From NCBI GenBank assembly GCA_905221605.1, contig CAJNDS010002377.1, positions 157,501 to 177,500 on the forward strand: a stretch of 20,000 bases of DNA. Reading direction: 5' to 3'. The notes beneath the pieces were generated by a model. That model was not told the DNA's origin. It searched no databases and worked only from the letters and a program-made list of their open reading frames with translations. Positions 1 to 12,300 of this stretch are shown here, one piece after another. Origin of the DNA: Symbiodinium natans (lineage: Eukaryota; Sar; Dinophyceae; Suessiales; Symbiodiniaceae). The stretch's first letter is position 1; every line of letters begins with the position of its first letter. The translations under genes were made by a program, and so were the position numbers.

Positions 1-60
1 GGTTTTTTGTTGAAACGCATAACACACCGTCAAGAAGGTAACTTGCGTGTACTGCTGCGA

Positions 61-116
61 CTACGACGACGACGGCTGCTGTGGCGGCGGCAGCGACGAC
101 GACGACGACGACGGAG
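61..116. repeat. GAC/GGC trinucleotide microsatellite
   Basis: Imperfect (GAC)n with interspersed GGC and GCT units. It lies 3-prime of the last visible TPR exon on the minus strand. No coding claim is made. Confidence 0.8.
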
Positions 117-311
117 AAAATGAATATCGGTTCAGGCGATTGGACATTGAAATTCAAAGCTTTAACCCCGGCGACGTACTGTAGTTAGGAGCTACTAGCG
201 ATCTTGGAATTAGCTGGGTTAGCATTTATGAAAGTTTGGGGTGTCAGCGAAAAGTGCGCTGCCCTGAAGTCTCTGTACCAACAAAAACCTTCTAAAGCCT
301 GATCAAGAAAC

Positions 312-371
312 GTGCCTGGTGGTTGATGGCGCTTAAAGTCTTGGGATGATCGTTGCCGAAAACAGCTCGGC
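312..371 (-). CDS. Gene A: single-helix TPR exon, last one visible
   Basis: A 60-base exon reads AVFGNDHPKTLSAINHQA, the entry and first helix of the next KLC-type repeat. The intron from the previous exon is about 100 bases. Borders are GGCAGAG|GC and GGCAC|GTTTCT, phase 1 at both ends with another C|GT split codon. The frame does not continue sensibly into 185-311, so the following exon is probably outside the window or not recognisable. Confidence 0.55.
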
Positions 372-3300
372 CTCTGCCATTGTCGCAATCAGCACGAATA
401 ATGGCATACCAAAGAGATGTAGCCTCCTGATGTTTCTGCTTTGCCTTGCAACTGCCCAACTGTACACGAATACGGCAAGTCCTGAATTTAAGGCTGCGGC
501 AGGTCTGCAAAACTTCTCGAACCAGCGGTGCTGCACCGGACTCTAGCACGCCCTCCACTTGCCATGCCCACGCCCGATTCTGGAGAGCTTCCAGCGTTGT
601 GGGGTGAGCATCGCCCAATCTCGCCCGACCTAGCAATTTGTCAAGTCTGCTAAGCACTTCCCATTCCGTACATATCCGAATTGTAAGGAAATCCTGGCAA
701 TCTAGGGAATGGCCAACTACATGTCTGAAGTGCTCTTGAATGCGACTACGCAATAGCCTTTCATCTGTCGCGCTCACCCTGAAATCCTGGACTCCCGCAT
801 GAATCACAACATTCTATGAGGTGCAGAACAGGTTATTTTGTGGTCCGTATATATCGCATGGTAATACTTGCAGCATGCTACAGTACAGTAGTTCTTTTGT
901 AGTGCTCACAGTCTGCAACATACGCACGTGATGCAGCAGCGCGTGCCAGTCTACTATGTCTACTATAATGTCCTATACTCATCGGCAGACGTCCACTACT
1001 TGAAACTCCAAGATCAGGCAAATGTCCAACGAAAGTTCAAACCCTAACCCCAAACCTCAAACCCAACAAGATGAAGTTCGGAAGTTCAGGTCGAAGCCTC
1101 GAGGCGCGACTCTTAAACAGTTTATAACCTACAGCAACTGTGGATTTGCAATATACTTTATGATGCGATGCCGCGCTGAAGCTATTCCTACATGCGCCGC
1201 GCAACTTCGCCTACACGGGTTGACGACGTGAGCTCAAAAGCCCGAAACCGTAAACCCCCCGGCCAATGTCAGGCCCTGAGGTTCCAGCACAATGGAAGGA
1301 TTTTGTCCAACTCCTCTGAAGCACGTCCGCAGCGAAAGGTTGTCAGGAGAGCTGCTGCGAAGAGGCTCTCTGCTTCTAAGCGTTGCGGAAGATCCTCGGG
1401 GATTCTTTCAGCGCCTCAAGCTGGGTCAAGGTAAGCAGTCTAGTTGGCTGAAGGTGGTGGTGTTGGTTTCTGCATCATGTGTCGCATTGGACGCAACCTG
1501 CGTGGACAGCAAGATTGCGCAGTGGGTTTAGTTGCGCAAACTGACCGGCTGATTGTTTTAGTGCGCAACAAAAGTCAATAATAGTTAAGCTTAATGTTCA
1601 TGTTAGTGTTAATGCTTATGTCTACACCCCTGAGGAAGGAACCCCCTCCCCCTACAGGTTTTCAGCGAAAGGTTTTCCCCGGTCAGAAGGTTTGGTCGTG
1701 GATTGTGTAGTGCTGAGTAGTAGTGCAGGTTAAAGGACATTCACAGTCGCTGCAGTACTAAGTACCAGTACTGAGCAGTAGAGAGCTGGATCTGGACATC
1801 TTTGCTTTCGCTGAATCAGGATTCCAGAAGCCCAGGAGGGTTTCCTTAGTCCCTGCGACCTTAAGGCTTTGAGGTCTACTTAAGCAAGTAAGGATGCTGG
1901 CACAAAAGACTGACAGGCAGGGGATTCCCGATTAATTGGTTCTGGGCCCCGTGCCCAACATTAGATAGTTCGTTAGTTCGCCAATTCTTTAGTTCGGAAG
2001 TTCGTTAGTTGGTTGCTTAGCTTGTTCGTTAGGTCGTTAGTTAGTTAGTTCGTTAGGTCGTTGAGTTGCGTGCTAGTTTGCTAGTTTGCTGATTTACTTG
2101 TTGCTTGCCTGATAGTTAGCTAGCTTGTATGTTTGCTTGCTTTCTTGTTCCTTTGTGAGCTCGGTACGGCTTGTCGGTGTCTGGTAGAACCCCCGCCTTA
2201 TCCGGACTGGGTATGAAGCTTTCCCCAGGAAAGATGCACCGTGCTTTCCTCTAGCCGCTAGCCGTCTTGGGGTTAACGCAGTGCGGGAGCTGAGAAGTAG
2301 CTGCTACAACACGGAGGCCTGTCTTCAGTGGAGACCCCGACGCTGGTAGAGCTGCACCAGAAGCCTGCTGATGTTCGCGAAGGCCCGATGTTTCTGAGCA
2401 GGCTAGGCGATGGAGCTGGGGGTGGGGCTTTGCCTTCGTTTCTATCTGTGGGCAGACAAGGCAGCCAAACGAAGCCCGAGGACGCTGAGCAGAAGTGCCA
2501 GCAGCACAATGTTCAAGCCCAGACTCAAGCAGCATCGCTTGGGCGATCCCGCAGGGACTCGCTGTAAGGATCGCCATGTCGTGTCTTCCATCACCAGGAA
2601 ATACTCAGGCGAAAACAGGGGTTGGGTGACACGGAAAGAGCGGTTAACCTGGCATGCGATTTCACGGGTGTGAACGGATACGCCAATGTCTGAGAGAGTT
2701 GGGATCTCAAGGTGTGATGGGTGAACCAGACCCAGATACAGGATTTTATGGGAGATTCCGAAAGGTTAGACGGGCGGTTGGGGTCCCAACTAATGCTGCT
2801 GTCTAGACGGAGAAAAGGGTGAATCTGCCATAAGATTAATAATGTGCACCGCAAGGCTTGTGCGGTAAATAAGCTTATTCGCAAGCGGCTTCTGCACGCG
2901 AAATCACATTATTGAATGAGGCTTCTTCCGCACGGACGTTCACTTCGATCTCTTTACTAATTTCATTACAGGCACGAAGGGAAAGAAGCGAATTCGTTCA
3001 AATACTGTAGGCTAAACTGCTAATTTTGCATGTGTCGTTTGTTTTGTCGGCTGTCTGCTGGGTTTCCGATGCGCCTGTCGATGTTGCTAGGTTTTCGGCT
3101 TGCTGTGCCCGTGTTTCCTGGCATTCTTTGTGGGTTTAGCCATGCTTAGCGCCTTTTCCCTGGGTCTAGTCTGATGAAGGTTGTGCTCCTTGCGCAGCTT
3201 GTGTTCGCTTTGCAGCACGGTGTGTTGACGGCTTCGCAGGTCAACTTCGGGACAGGCTTCTAGCAAGCGCTCTATGATTGCAACTAAACTACACTCGTCA

Positions 3301-6300
3301 CGAGGTCTTACACGCGGTGAGTGCTGACGCATCGCGGATCTGAGCGTTTGCCATTCGTTGGCTGCTTGAAACCATTCCCATAAGCCCAAGCGTAGGCAAC
3401 GCTCATGTCACGACGGATGTCACGTGCGAGTTCCCACTGATTTGAGGGCTACTCATGTACCAAATAAGGCTGCGACCCTCACCGATTGTCCCAGACCTGT
3501 ACCCTCGCAGGGATTCTTCCAGTTGCCATGCTAGCCTTGGCTTCGAGCATAACACAAAAGGACAGTATGATGTAGTATTTCTGTAGTATGGCAAAACAGC
3601 GGTCAAGAAGAATGGCCTGCGCACTCTCAAGTCGTGCCTAGAGGCGGCACTGCTTCCAGACAGTTGTCTTGTGCCAGTAGAGCACGCACCAGGTTGCAGC
3701 GCGTCATTGCAACCAGGTGGTGCTGCTCGTGGAACTTCTCGGTGCCTAGGTAGCCAGGTAGGTAGCAGTAGGAAAGTCTGAAAACGCTTAATTATGTCAC
3801 CGACAAGCACAGCAGTATGAGGGCTATGACTGAGTGCGTTGCTGCTTCGTTGCGCACATCAGGGCTTCCGTTTAATCGTTTAACTACCCAAGTCGCAACC
3901 TTTAGGAACAACAGGCTGGAAAAAACATTGTGTATCTACATATGCAAGAGACTAAGACTACGTAGAAATATATCTATGGCGTGCAGTTGGGCACGGTAAT
4001 ACAGCGGATATTCGCGCTTCTTCCTCTGTTAACAGGCAAGACAAGGGCCCGGTGCCAAACAGCCATTCCACAAACGTGGACGAGCAACACCATGGATCAG
4101 TCTTTCAGTTGGTCAGGAATGTACACCCCGCTCATGTGCAAAGCGATATCGCCCAGGGAAGTCCAGTATCGGTTTGAGCGAGGACCATCTTGTACGGGTT
4201 CAAGTCTTGTGCCGAGGTCGCTTTAGACTTGTCGGCTGCCCAGAATGCAGTGGACACGCTGGACTCCAGATGCTGAGCCCTAACCCTGAAACTCAGAGCC
4301 CTCAACCATAAACCCCATGCAGAAAATACGATCTTGCTGGCTTTTTGCTTACAGCCCAAGAAAGACACATTTGGTATTCAGTAAGGACCGAAGCCTTGAG
4401 GAAGACAGGCGCTTGGTTCATGCATTCGGGCTTTCGCAGGGTGTAGGATTTATGGTCGTAGAGTTGAAGCCGAGTACTGTGCAAATTCCAGTAGCTAGTA
4501 CATGACATTCAGAACCTCAAACATCATGATAAACATGCAAGCCGCAGCAATCACGAGTGGGATTTGTTTGTTTGTCTTGGTCACAAAGGCTCCCACATCT
4601 CTCCACACACTCGGAGAGTAGCTGCTTTGCTGCCGAAAGGTCTCCTTTGTCCTGGGAAACAGAAAAGGAAGCACCTCTTTCGGGCTCTGGATGCCGCTGG
4701 ATGCCTATGGCATGTAGCTTTATGATAAAGCATTCTGCTGTCGCTCTGATTGCGATGTCCCACAACTTCAATTGGAGTTGGGCAAGCAGCCCGTGCTAGT
4801 GGTGCCCGAGTGTCCAGCAGCACAGAAGCGAGGCTGTTGGTGGAGAGAACCTTCGCTGATTTCACAAGACGAGGAAATGGAAATCAGAGTCCAAAAAAGC
4901 CGGCGAGTAGGCGAGGAACGACGTCCGGGTGATCGGAACCAAGCTTCGTTTGACCTCGTTGGAGAGGTTCAAGGTCTTAGGGTTAAGAGGCAAGCTATCC
5001 CGATTATGCCCTTGCCTCCACCCCCCCCCCCCCCCCCAAAAAAAAAAAAAAAATCGCGCTTGAGCAATTCCGGCAGTTTCTTTCTGCAACTTGAAGACAC
5101 GGGGTTTTGATCACATTCCGTTTTTAGCAGGCTACTGGAATGGTGTGTGATTAGGTTTGTACGATTCCATGGCATCTGTTTGCATTCTCCAATGCTTAGA
5201 ACACTCTTGGAAGTTGCAGCTCCAGAGAGCACAGTGCTTTGCCCCTATGGGGGCCTTCCTGGAAAGCAATAGCCTGGGATATCCCAGGGGGAGTGGGGGA
5301 CGGCAGCCTACGTGCATCAGGCCTGTGAGAGATTTGCACTGCCCTACCTCTCATCCTCCAAGAACAAGAACAACCCTGATTCGGAGTAACAGGCTGGTGG
5401 TTCTGCAGATGCTTCGGGTTTAGGGTTCAGGATGCCTAGACATGCACTTGAAAGATCTGCCCGTATCCAACGGCCCCTGATTTCCTCAAAATCATCGATC
5501 GGCGGCCCGGGGCCCGTGCGATTCTGTAGGGCTTCCGTCGCCACAGCCGCCGCCTGGTCCAAGTAGCCCTTGGCCTCATGAATTGATCCAGGTTCTTAGT
5601 TTCAATGTTTCCTTCTGTTGCTTCTGATCGTTGAGCAATAGTTTTCAGCTTAAGGCTTGGCTTAAGGCCTAGCTTAAGTATCTCGGGCGAGTGGGGTCGG
5701 GTTGTTTTGCAAGTCAGCACATCGAGCCGCGTGAAGCAGCAGCCCAAGGTTGTAGAGCATAGCCAGTGTCTGCAGGTGAAGGTTGCCGTGAATGGTGCGA
5801 CCTCAGTGATGGAATGCTGGCAGTGAGGGCCTGATACTTCCAACGGCTCGGGAATCCTGCATGTTGAGTAGAGAGTTTTTGCCTTACCAAATTTCCGTAC
5901 GTGCATTTTGATCTCCTGCACGCTCGGATATTTTGATACTCTATGTCGCATTATGCTATACAATAACCAGTAAACAGTACTATATCGTACTATGCTACAT
6001 TATACTATACGATACTATACCATGCTACACTATACTCTACTATACTGCAAGATGCTCTGCTATACTACCCCAACACTACACTACACGACCCTACACTACA
6101 CTACTGTACTAGATGATGCTGGCCTGCATTCTAGTCTGGTATTCTACTAGTCCAACTACCACATCCAGTAGTAAAAGGTGAATACTTCTAAGAATAGCTT
6201 GGGTGAAACAATATTAGTACTCAGACTAGCAGCAATACTTTTAAACGTAAGAATAGCATAACAAAAAACGTAATGAATATATTCTAGTATGCCTAGTCCC

Positions 6301-9300
6301 TTCATCGGGTTAGTAACACCCTGAAAAATACATGTTGTCGGGAGAGCCAAAATTGCAAAACAAAATCCCAAAGACTACCAAAACTACAAGTAAAGGCAGG
6401 TGCATCGGGGGACCCTGATTTGTAGGTTTTGGTAACCAGAACCCAATAAATTAGACAAATGATGACTGTTCCTCATAACGAATAGGGGTTTCCTAGATTT
6501 GGAGGGAAACTGACGTTTTTATATGGTTTTGATACTAGAGAACTGTATAAAGAGTTCTTTCTCCACATATGATTGCTTCTAAGGAATGAGGGATCTCCTA
6601 GATTTGGAAGGAAAAAGAGTTGCTGCCCATTGCCCTTGGTTTGAAATCCTGCACCCAAATAAGAAACAAAGAAGTAATTTCCTACATCTGTTGAGTGCTT
6701 GCCGCCCACGCCTGCCACTCAATTTGCACAGTGCAAGCCCCAATCCTGAACCTCAAAACCGAGTCCAGTCGTAATCTCTGCATGTCTTCTGTGCTGGAAA
6801 TACCACGCCTGCCATACAATTTCCAATTGCGTGTAGTTCATGGTGCTCGAAATACCATGCCTGCCACGCAACTTGCAATTGGATTAAGCTCAACGAAGCC
6901 GTGCAAGCTCCAAAACTTAGCTTCAGAGTAAAACAAACCGGGGAAGTTGTTTCTATATGTCTTGCGTGCCGGAAGTACCACGCCTGCCACGCAATTTGCA
7001 ATTGCTTAATTAAGCTTAAGGTAGTTGGTGGAGCTGGGGGGCTAGCAGTAGTAATAGTAGCAGTAGCAGCTGTAGTAGTAGCAATAGAGGATTTGCTCAA
7101 ACCTCTAAGTCGTCGGCACATCCCCAGCGCTTCATGCTGCAGACTCAAAGCCTCATCATAGAGGCTTCGTTCACTCAGCCTCAGTTGTAAGCAAGGTAAC
7201 AAATTTTGACCAACAAGCAGTTCGGCATACGGGGCTAGGAAGTCTATGAGGTTGCAGCATTGCATCTTGACCTGACGCTGCGAACTTGTGATGTGTTGGC
7301 ATTGTCTGAACTTTTTTTGGCTGTTTGCCACAAAACGTCTTGATGTTAGAACATCATTCCAGCACACTATTCTAATTTCCACATGCTACAATGAAACAAC
7401 GCACTGTCTCATAGGCGACCCAGCTCGAGTTGCTCTTTTTTCTGCCAAAGGCGAAAGCCCCTGTAAGACACAGGGGCTTTGGGTGTCTGAGTTTTGTGTT
7501 CAGTTCGAAATCTCGATTTCCTCTTGAGCTAGGAAATGGGGCCCAACCAACCCTTTGCTCTCCACCCTAAGCCGTTCTTCCAGTAAACCCTAAAGCCTGA
7601 ACCCTAAACCCCTGTATAAACCCCGAAATCCTAAACGCTGCTGTCTCAGCTGCACTGTGGCTAGCTTGCTGAGGGCTTCCAAGGTCAGCGGATCATCGGG
7701 CAGCCGCGTTCGGCCTGTGACCATATTCTGAATCCCGAAAAACGCTAAACCGCAAATCCCGACATATCGGAGAGGAGTTACAATATGACTACCACAGAGT
7801 AGCAAATCGTTTTCGTAAAGTACCAACAGCCTCCAACTGGTACACGAAAAAACAGGGATATTGGAGTTGATCTGGGTTTCGCCCCTCATGAGTTAGCGAG
7901 CAAGTCAGCCCCAAGGACATCGCATCTCTGCGCACGTAGCTTCCCCACAAATGTGGCGACGCTTCGCATCTTCAAGCTGGATACATAAAGCCGTGTTCAC
8001 AACGCCTGATGTTGCGACCTCGAAATTTGAACGCAGTTGCTCGAGTCTAAAACAAAGGACTTCCAGCGAGGTGAAGCGAACATCCAAGCTTGTTTTTTGC
8101 TCACTGGAGGGGCCTTCGACACGGCTTAAACACAAAACAGTATACCATGGCATACTAGTACCTGAACAGAATAAATAAAGCTCAGGAAGCGGCTGGTGGC
8201 CAGCACCTCCCGCAAGATTGAAGTGGCTTCCCGAAGCCAGCCCTTTTGCAGAAGAATCTCCTCCAACGTGTGCAACGAGTGTGGCAGAAGCTTTGGGGCG
8301 CTAGTTTTAAGAGGGCGCACAAAGGTGCGCCCATAGGGCATTTGAAGAACGGCATGCTCCGGTTAGAAAGCACCTAAATAGTTTTTGGCCTTAAACCCTG
8401 GCAAGCTGAGCCCGAACCCTCTGTCACCTGATATCCGATACTCACTCCGAAACCTTTCAACAGTCTTTCAACCACCTTGCCTCCGGCTTGACACTTGTGA
8501 CGACTCTGCTCAGGCATGTCCCTCGTGTTTTTGGTAGACTTCTCCGACGGTAGGGTGGATACGGGCGCTTCCAGACGCATTTCGCGCGAGAGGGTCGTCG
8601 ATCTGTCGATCGCGTTTTGGAAAGGTACCAAACCTTTCCGCGCCTCGGGACGCGCGTGCGAGAGGCTCGTCTGTCACCTTCGACTCTCACCCAAACATGG
8701 AGTCTTGGTGCCACAGTCGTAACAAAGCTCGAGCATAGGCGCCTCGTGACACGTTACGTGCGAGAGAGTCGTCGATCGCGTTTCGCAACCAGATTGCATC
8801 TCGAGCCTTAGCTCGTCAAGACGCATTTCGTACGAGAAGGTCGTGGATTGTGTGTGGATCTCGAGAGCAGGCAATCAGAATTTAGACCTTCCCAGACGCG
8901 GCCGCAGAGGTAAACCGATGCTTGGAGCCGAAACTGCTGCGCCTGCCAATGAAGATGATGTTTCGGAAGCCCCCAAGAGGTCGGTGTCATGCCCAGCGCT
9001 GTGGGCTTAGTACGATTTTCGTCCATCATGCGGCCGCTCCTGGAGGAAGACGCGTTGTAATAGCGTGCACAAAGGCCGGTTTCGCCGCACGTAGTCACGG
9101 TTCGAACCCCTCTTACTCTGCATGTTGAAACACCCTAGTGTTGACACACTTGGGGAATAAGCGCCTAATCTCCGGCGTCCCCTCGACGCCCAAAGCTACC
9201 CCGAGAGCAGGAATTATACCACTGAACGCCTAATGAGTCGTTTGGAAACCCTGTCCGCCAGGCTGTTTGCCGAGAGCAATGAGTCGCGGTGATCCTTTCC

Positions 9301-12300
9301 GAACTTGGCTTGGCCTCAGTCTGGGTCTGAGCTTCGTGGACATGTAGTTCCGTAGTCATCTTGGCACTAATGTGCAGGAGAGTATATAGTAGGTGCTGTA
9401 TACTAAATTCTACTGAGAGCCGGGCTCCTAGTGTATTGATCTTTACAACATTTATCTTGAAGTTTCCTCTGTAACTGGCAAACGAATTGCGAGCTGAAGC
9501 TCTTCGCGGGCTGGATTTTTAAAAACATTCTGGGAAGTTCACAATCATGACAGGATATCAACAACATGCGAAAGCATGCTGCGTAATCTCAACAAAACCC
9601 ATGGTCTAGTGGCAGAGGCAGACTCCCTGGCCACCCATTCCAAGGTCGGTCGAGGTCTGCAGTTGTGCATGCTGGCAGGTGCCCGGCTAGGCACGAGGAG
9701 CAGGAAAAAGAAGAAGAAGACGAAGAAGAAGAAGAAAACAGGCCTTTCGAGGGTAACTGCAAACTAGGTTCTGTGTAAAGAGTTGGGGTGTGGGGTTGGG
9801 GAGGTTTCGGTCGGCGCGCTTCTGTGCTCGCAAAGCGTTCGGAAGTTTTCGCAAGCGTTCACTTTGGCTCACGAGGTGACACCATTTGAGCACACCCTCT
9901 GGGAAATGCCATGTTGTTGTTTTTTGAAGCATGATTCCCTAAAAAAGTGACGACGGTGTCGAGGATGAGGCATCTGGAATCAGTGTGGTTCACGAAGTGA
10001 CAACATCGAGCACACACTTTCTTGATGCATGTGAGGTTTTCTTGGGGCATGCGGCATGGCAGCTGGACAAAACACGACAGTCTCGAGGATGAGGCCCCTC
10101 TTGTGCAGGATTTGGCGCGCCATACTACAGCGACTGTCATCGTGAACAGCATGCGGGAGACGGGCACGCGGTTGCCACATGAGAGGATGTGGAAGGTCAT
10201 CGAAATTTTCAAGCTGTCTTGCACCTGGCTACAGATATCCGACGATCAACTGGAGATGTCACCATGCTTCGGGACATGAAAGTGCGCGCCTGTGTGGCGG
10301 ATGTTTCCAGGCCAAGAGGAAGTCTGGCGCAGGTTCTGGAAGACATGGAAAACAAACTCCTGAGATTCTGAGATGTGATCCGCTGCGACGCTCGGAACAA
10401 TGGGGACCGCGAGACGTTCCTGCTAGATGGTCCGGCATCTATTATGTGTACACGCGCGCTTGGAGTCGATCCGCTGCGGAAACCATCGCAATCGTGGATG
10501 AAGTTGCGCTCGGCTGGGGAAATGCATTTGGTGCACATGTTGAAGCTCCATGTCGGTTTTCTGCAGAATGTTCATGCAGCCTTCCACACGCAGGACCCTT
10601 TAGGCGGCAATGTGGTAACGGGCGCTACGAAAATCGCGGGCAGTGGAGTGGTTGGCGCATCACCTCGAAGTGATAGACACGTTAGTCTTAGCGCTTCCTT
10701 GTCGAGTCGAGGCAAGAAGCAGAGTGGCGACAATTGCACGCACGTCCATATCCCCGTATGCGATCCATGCTCCAGATCTACATATTTCATGATGCAGGTA
10801 CAGTGCTCCAGATCTACACATTTCATGATGCAGGTACAGATACTTATATATGCGTTGCTCTGAGACGGCATCATTCACCGTTCCGTTGTTTTTTTCCTGG
10901 TCTCGTTTGTTATTTCCTGGTGTTGTTGATAAGAACCATTTGCACGGCGTTTTCAAACCAGTACAGGGATAATCACGCTTGCACGTTCTTCGGGAGGCTT
11001 TTGGCGGATTCCATGTCGGTTGTTGTCACTGGCTTTGTTCTGTGCCAGAGATTCCATTTCTGCTTCGGCAGATTTTGCATACTCTATTGATTGGAGCATG
11101 TTTCGCGATAGTGACAGGTGGCAGGTACCCCGTCTGTCTTCCCGCTGAGAAGGACTGTTGACTTTCCGAGTTGTTCTGCCTAGACGTGCCGCGAAGAAAA
11201 GTGCATGCCGGGTACAGTAGTTTGAACCATGCTTGGAATATGTTGCCAGTTTTCTCCTGCGGTATCTATGCAGCTCGCGCGACTTAGACTCAGGATGGCC
11301 GCGCGAATGGCTCCGAACTATGCTCGCGGATTGCTATCAGCTATTCGAATATAGAGAAATCGAATATAGAGAAAGACATGGAAAGAGGGATACAGACGAA
11401 ACAAAGAGAAAGAAGCACAGGGAGTTGTTGGAAAAAGGAAGTGTGAGAGAGAGAAGAAGCAGAAGAAGAAAACAAAGAAGAGAGAGAGAGGGAGAGATAC
11501 ACCACAAAAGATAGAGTAACAGACGGGTGAAAGAATAAAAGAAGGCAGCCTAGAATAAATGAATGCATGAAATTGTAGAGGAGAAGATATAAGCAGACGC
11601 AAACATCTTTTCGGATGATTCGTTACGATTCGTTACGATTCGTTATGTTCCCCGTGATCACATGTCTGCATTGGGTTCGTGGCCCCTGCCAGTCTTTTCA
11701 GATTCTTAGATGTTACTATGTTTCCTATCGCTTGGGTTCTTTCCCGATTTGTGATTTTTGTATATTCTCAAAATGTGTTTGCATTTTCTTAGTTACATCT
11801 GATTTGTTGGCCTTTTTTCGAAGACAAACCCTCTGGTCACCAGGTTTGGGACTGGGCTTCTTTTGGTTAGCGTCTTGCAAGCAAAGGATTGGTGTTTGCG
11901 GCTTCGAGATCGGGCCTCAGGTCCTGGGGGGGCCCTGGCCACTCAACACGAAACAATGATCTTCAAGCCAAGCCTGAAATTGGGCCCCAAAGCCAAGACA
12001 TAGAACTCACCTTATCTTTCATTACAAATCATCTCATGATTGGAAATGAGTCCAGTTTATCTTGCAGAAATATGAGACCTTTTGCAGAGGCACTTTTCTC
12101 AGCAAAACCCATCTCCGTTTTCATGACACACCCAGAGACCCTCCGTCAGCACAGCTCTGAGCCTCGAGCCGTGCTGGGCGTTGACCAGCGGTTTCGGAAC
12201 CAAGTCCCTTTATTTTTTCCAACTCAGGAAAAATAAGCTCAAGTAGATAGCGCAGTAAGGTGCAAGAGAGTACATCGGACTCTACGGTTTTAGTTGCACG

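Noticed and set aside
292-388. Apparent frameshift between TPR pieces, suggesting a pseudogene
   Set aside because: The frame change coincides with a phase 1 donor (GGCAC|GTTTCT), so splicing explains it without a mutation.
9050-9122. Perfect-looking B-box GGTTCGAACCC, possible tRNA gene
   Set aside because: The T-stem has two mismatches, the acceptor stem does not pair and no A-box lies at the right distance.
9165-9359. Minus-strand ATG frame MTTELHVHEAQ as a gene start
   Set aside because: The TPR motif in this region is in another frame and is entered by splicing at 9308; the ATG frame shows no domain.
9857-9875. CACTTTGGCTCACG resembling the end of the dinoflagellate spliced leader
   Set aside because: It has mismatches at key positions, and the tandem copy nearby differs further, so it is part of the 121-base repeat. 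Similar partial matches near 6345 and 16690 are no better.
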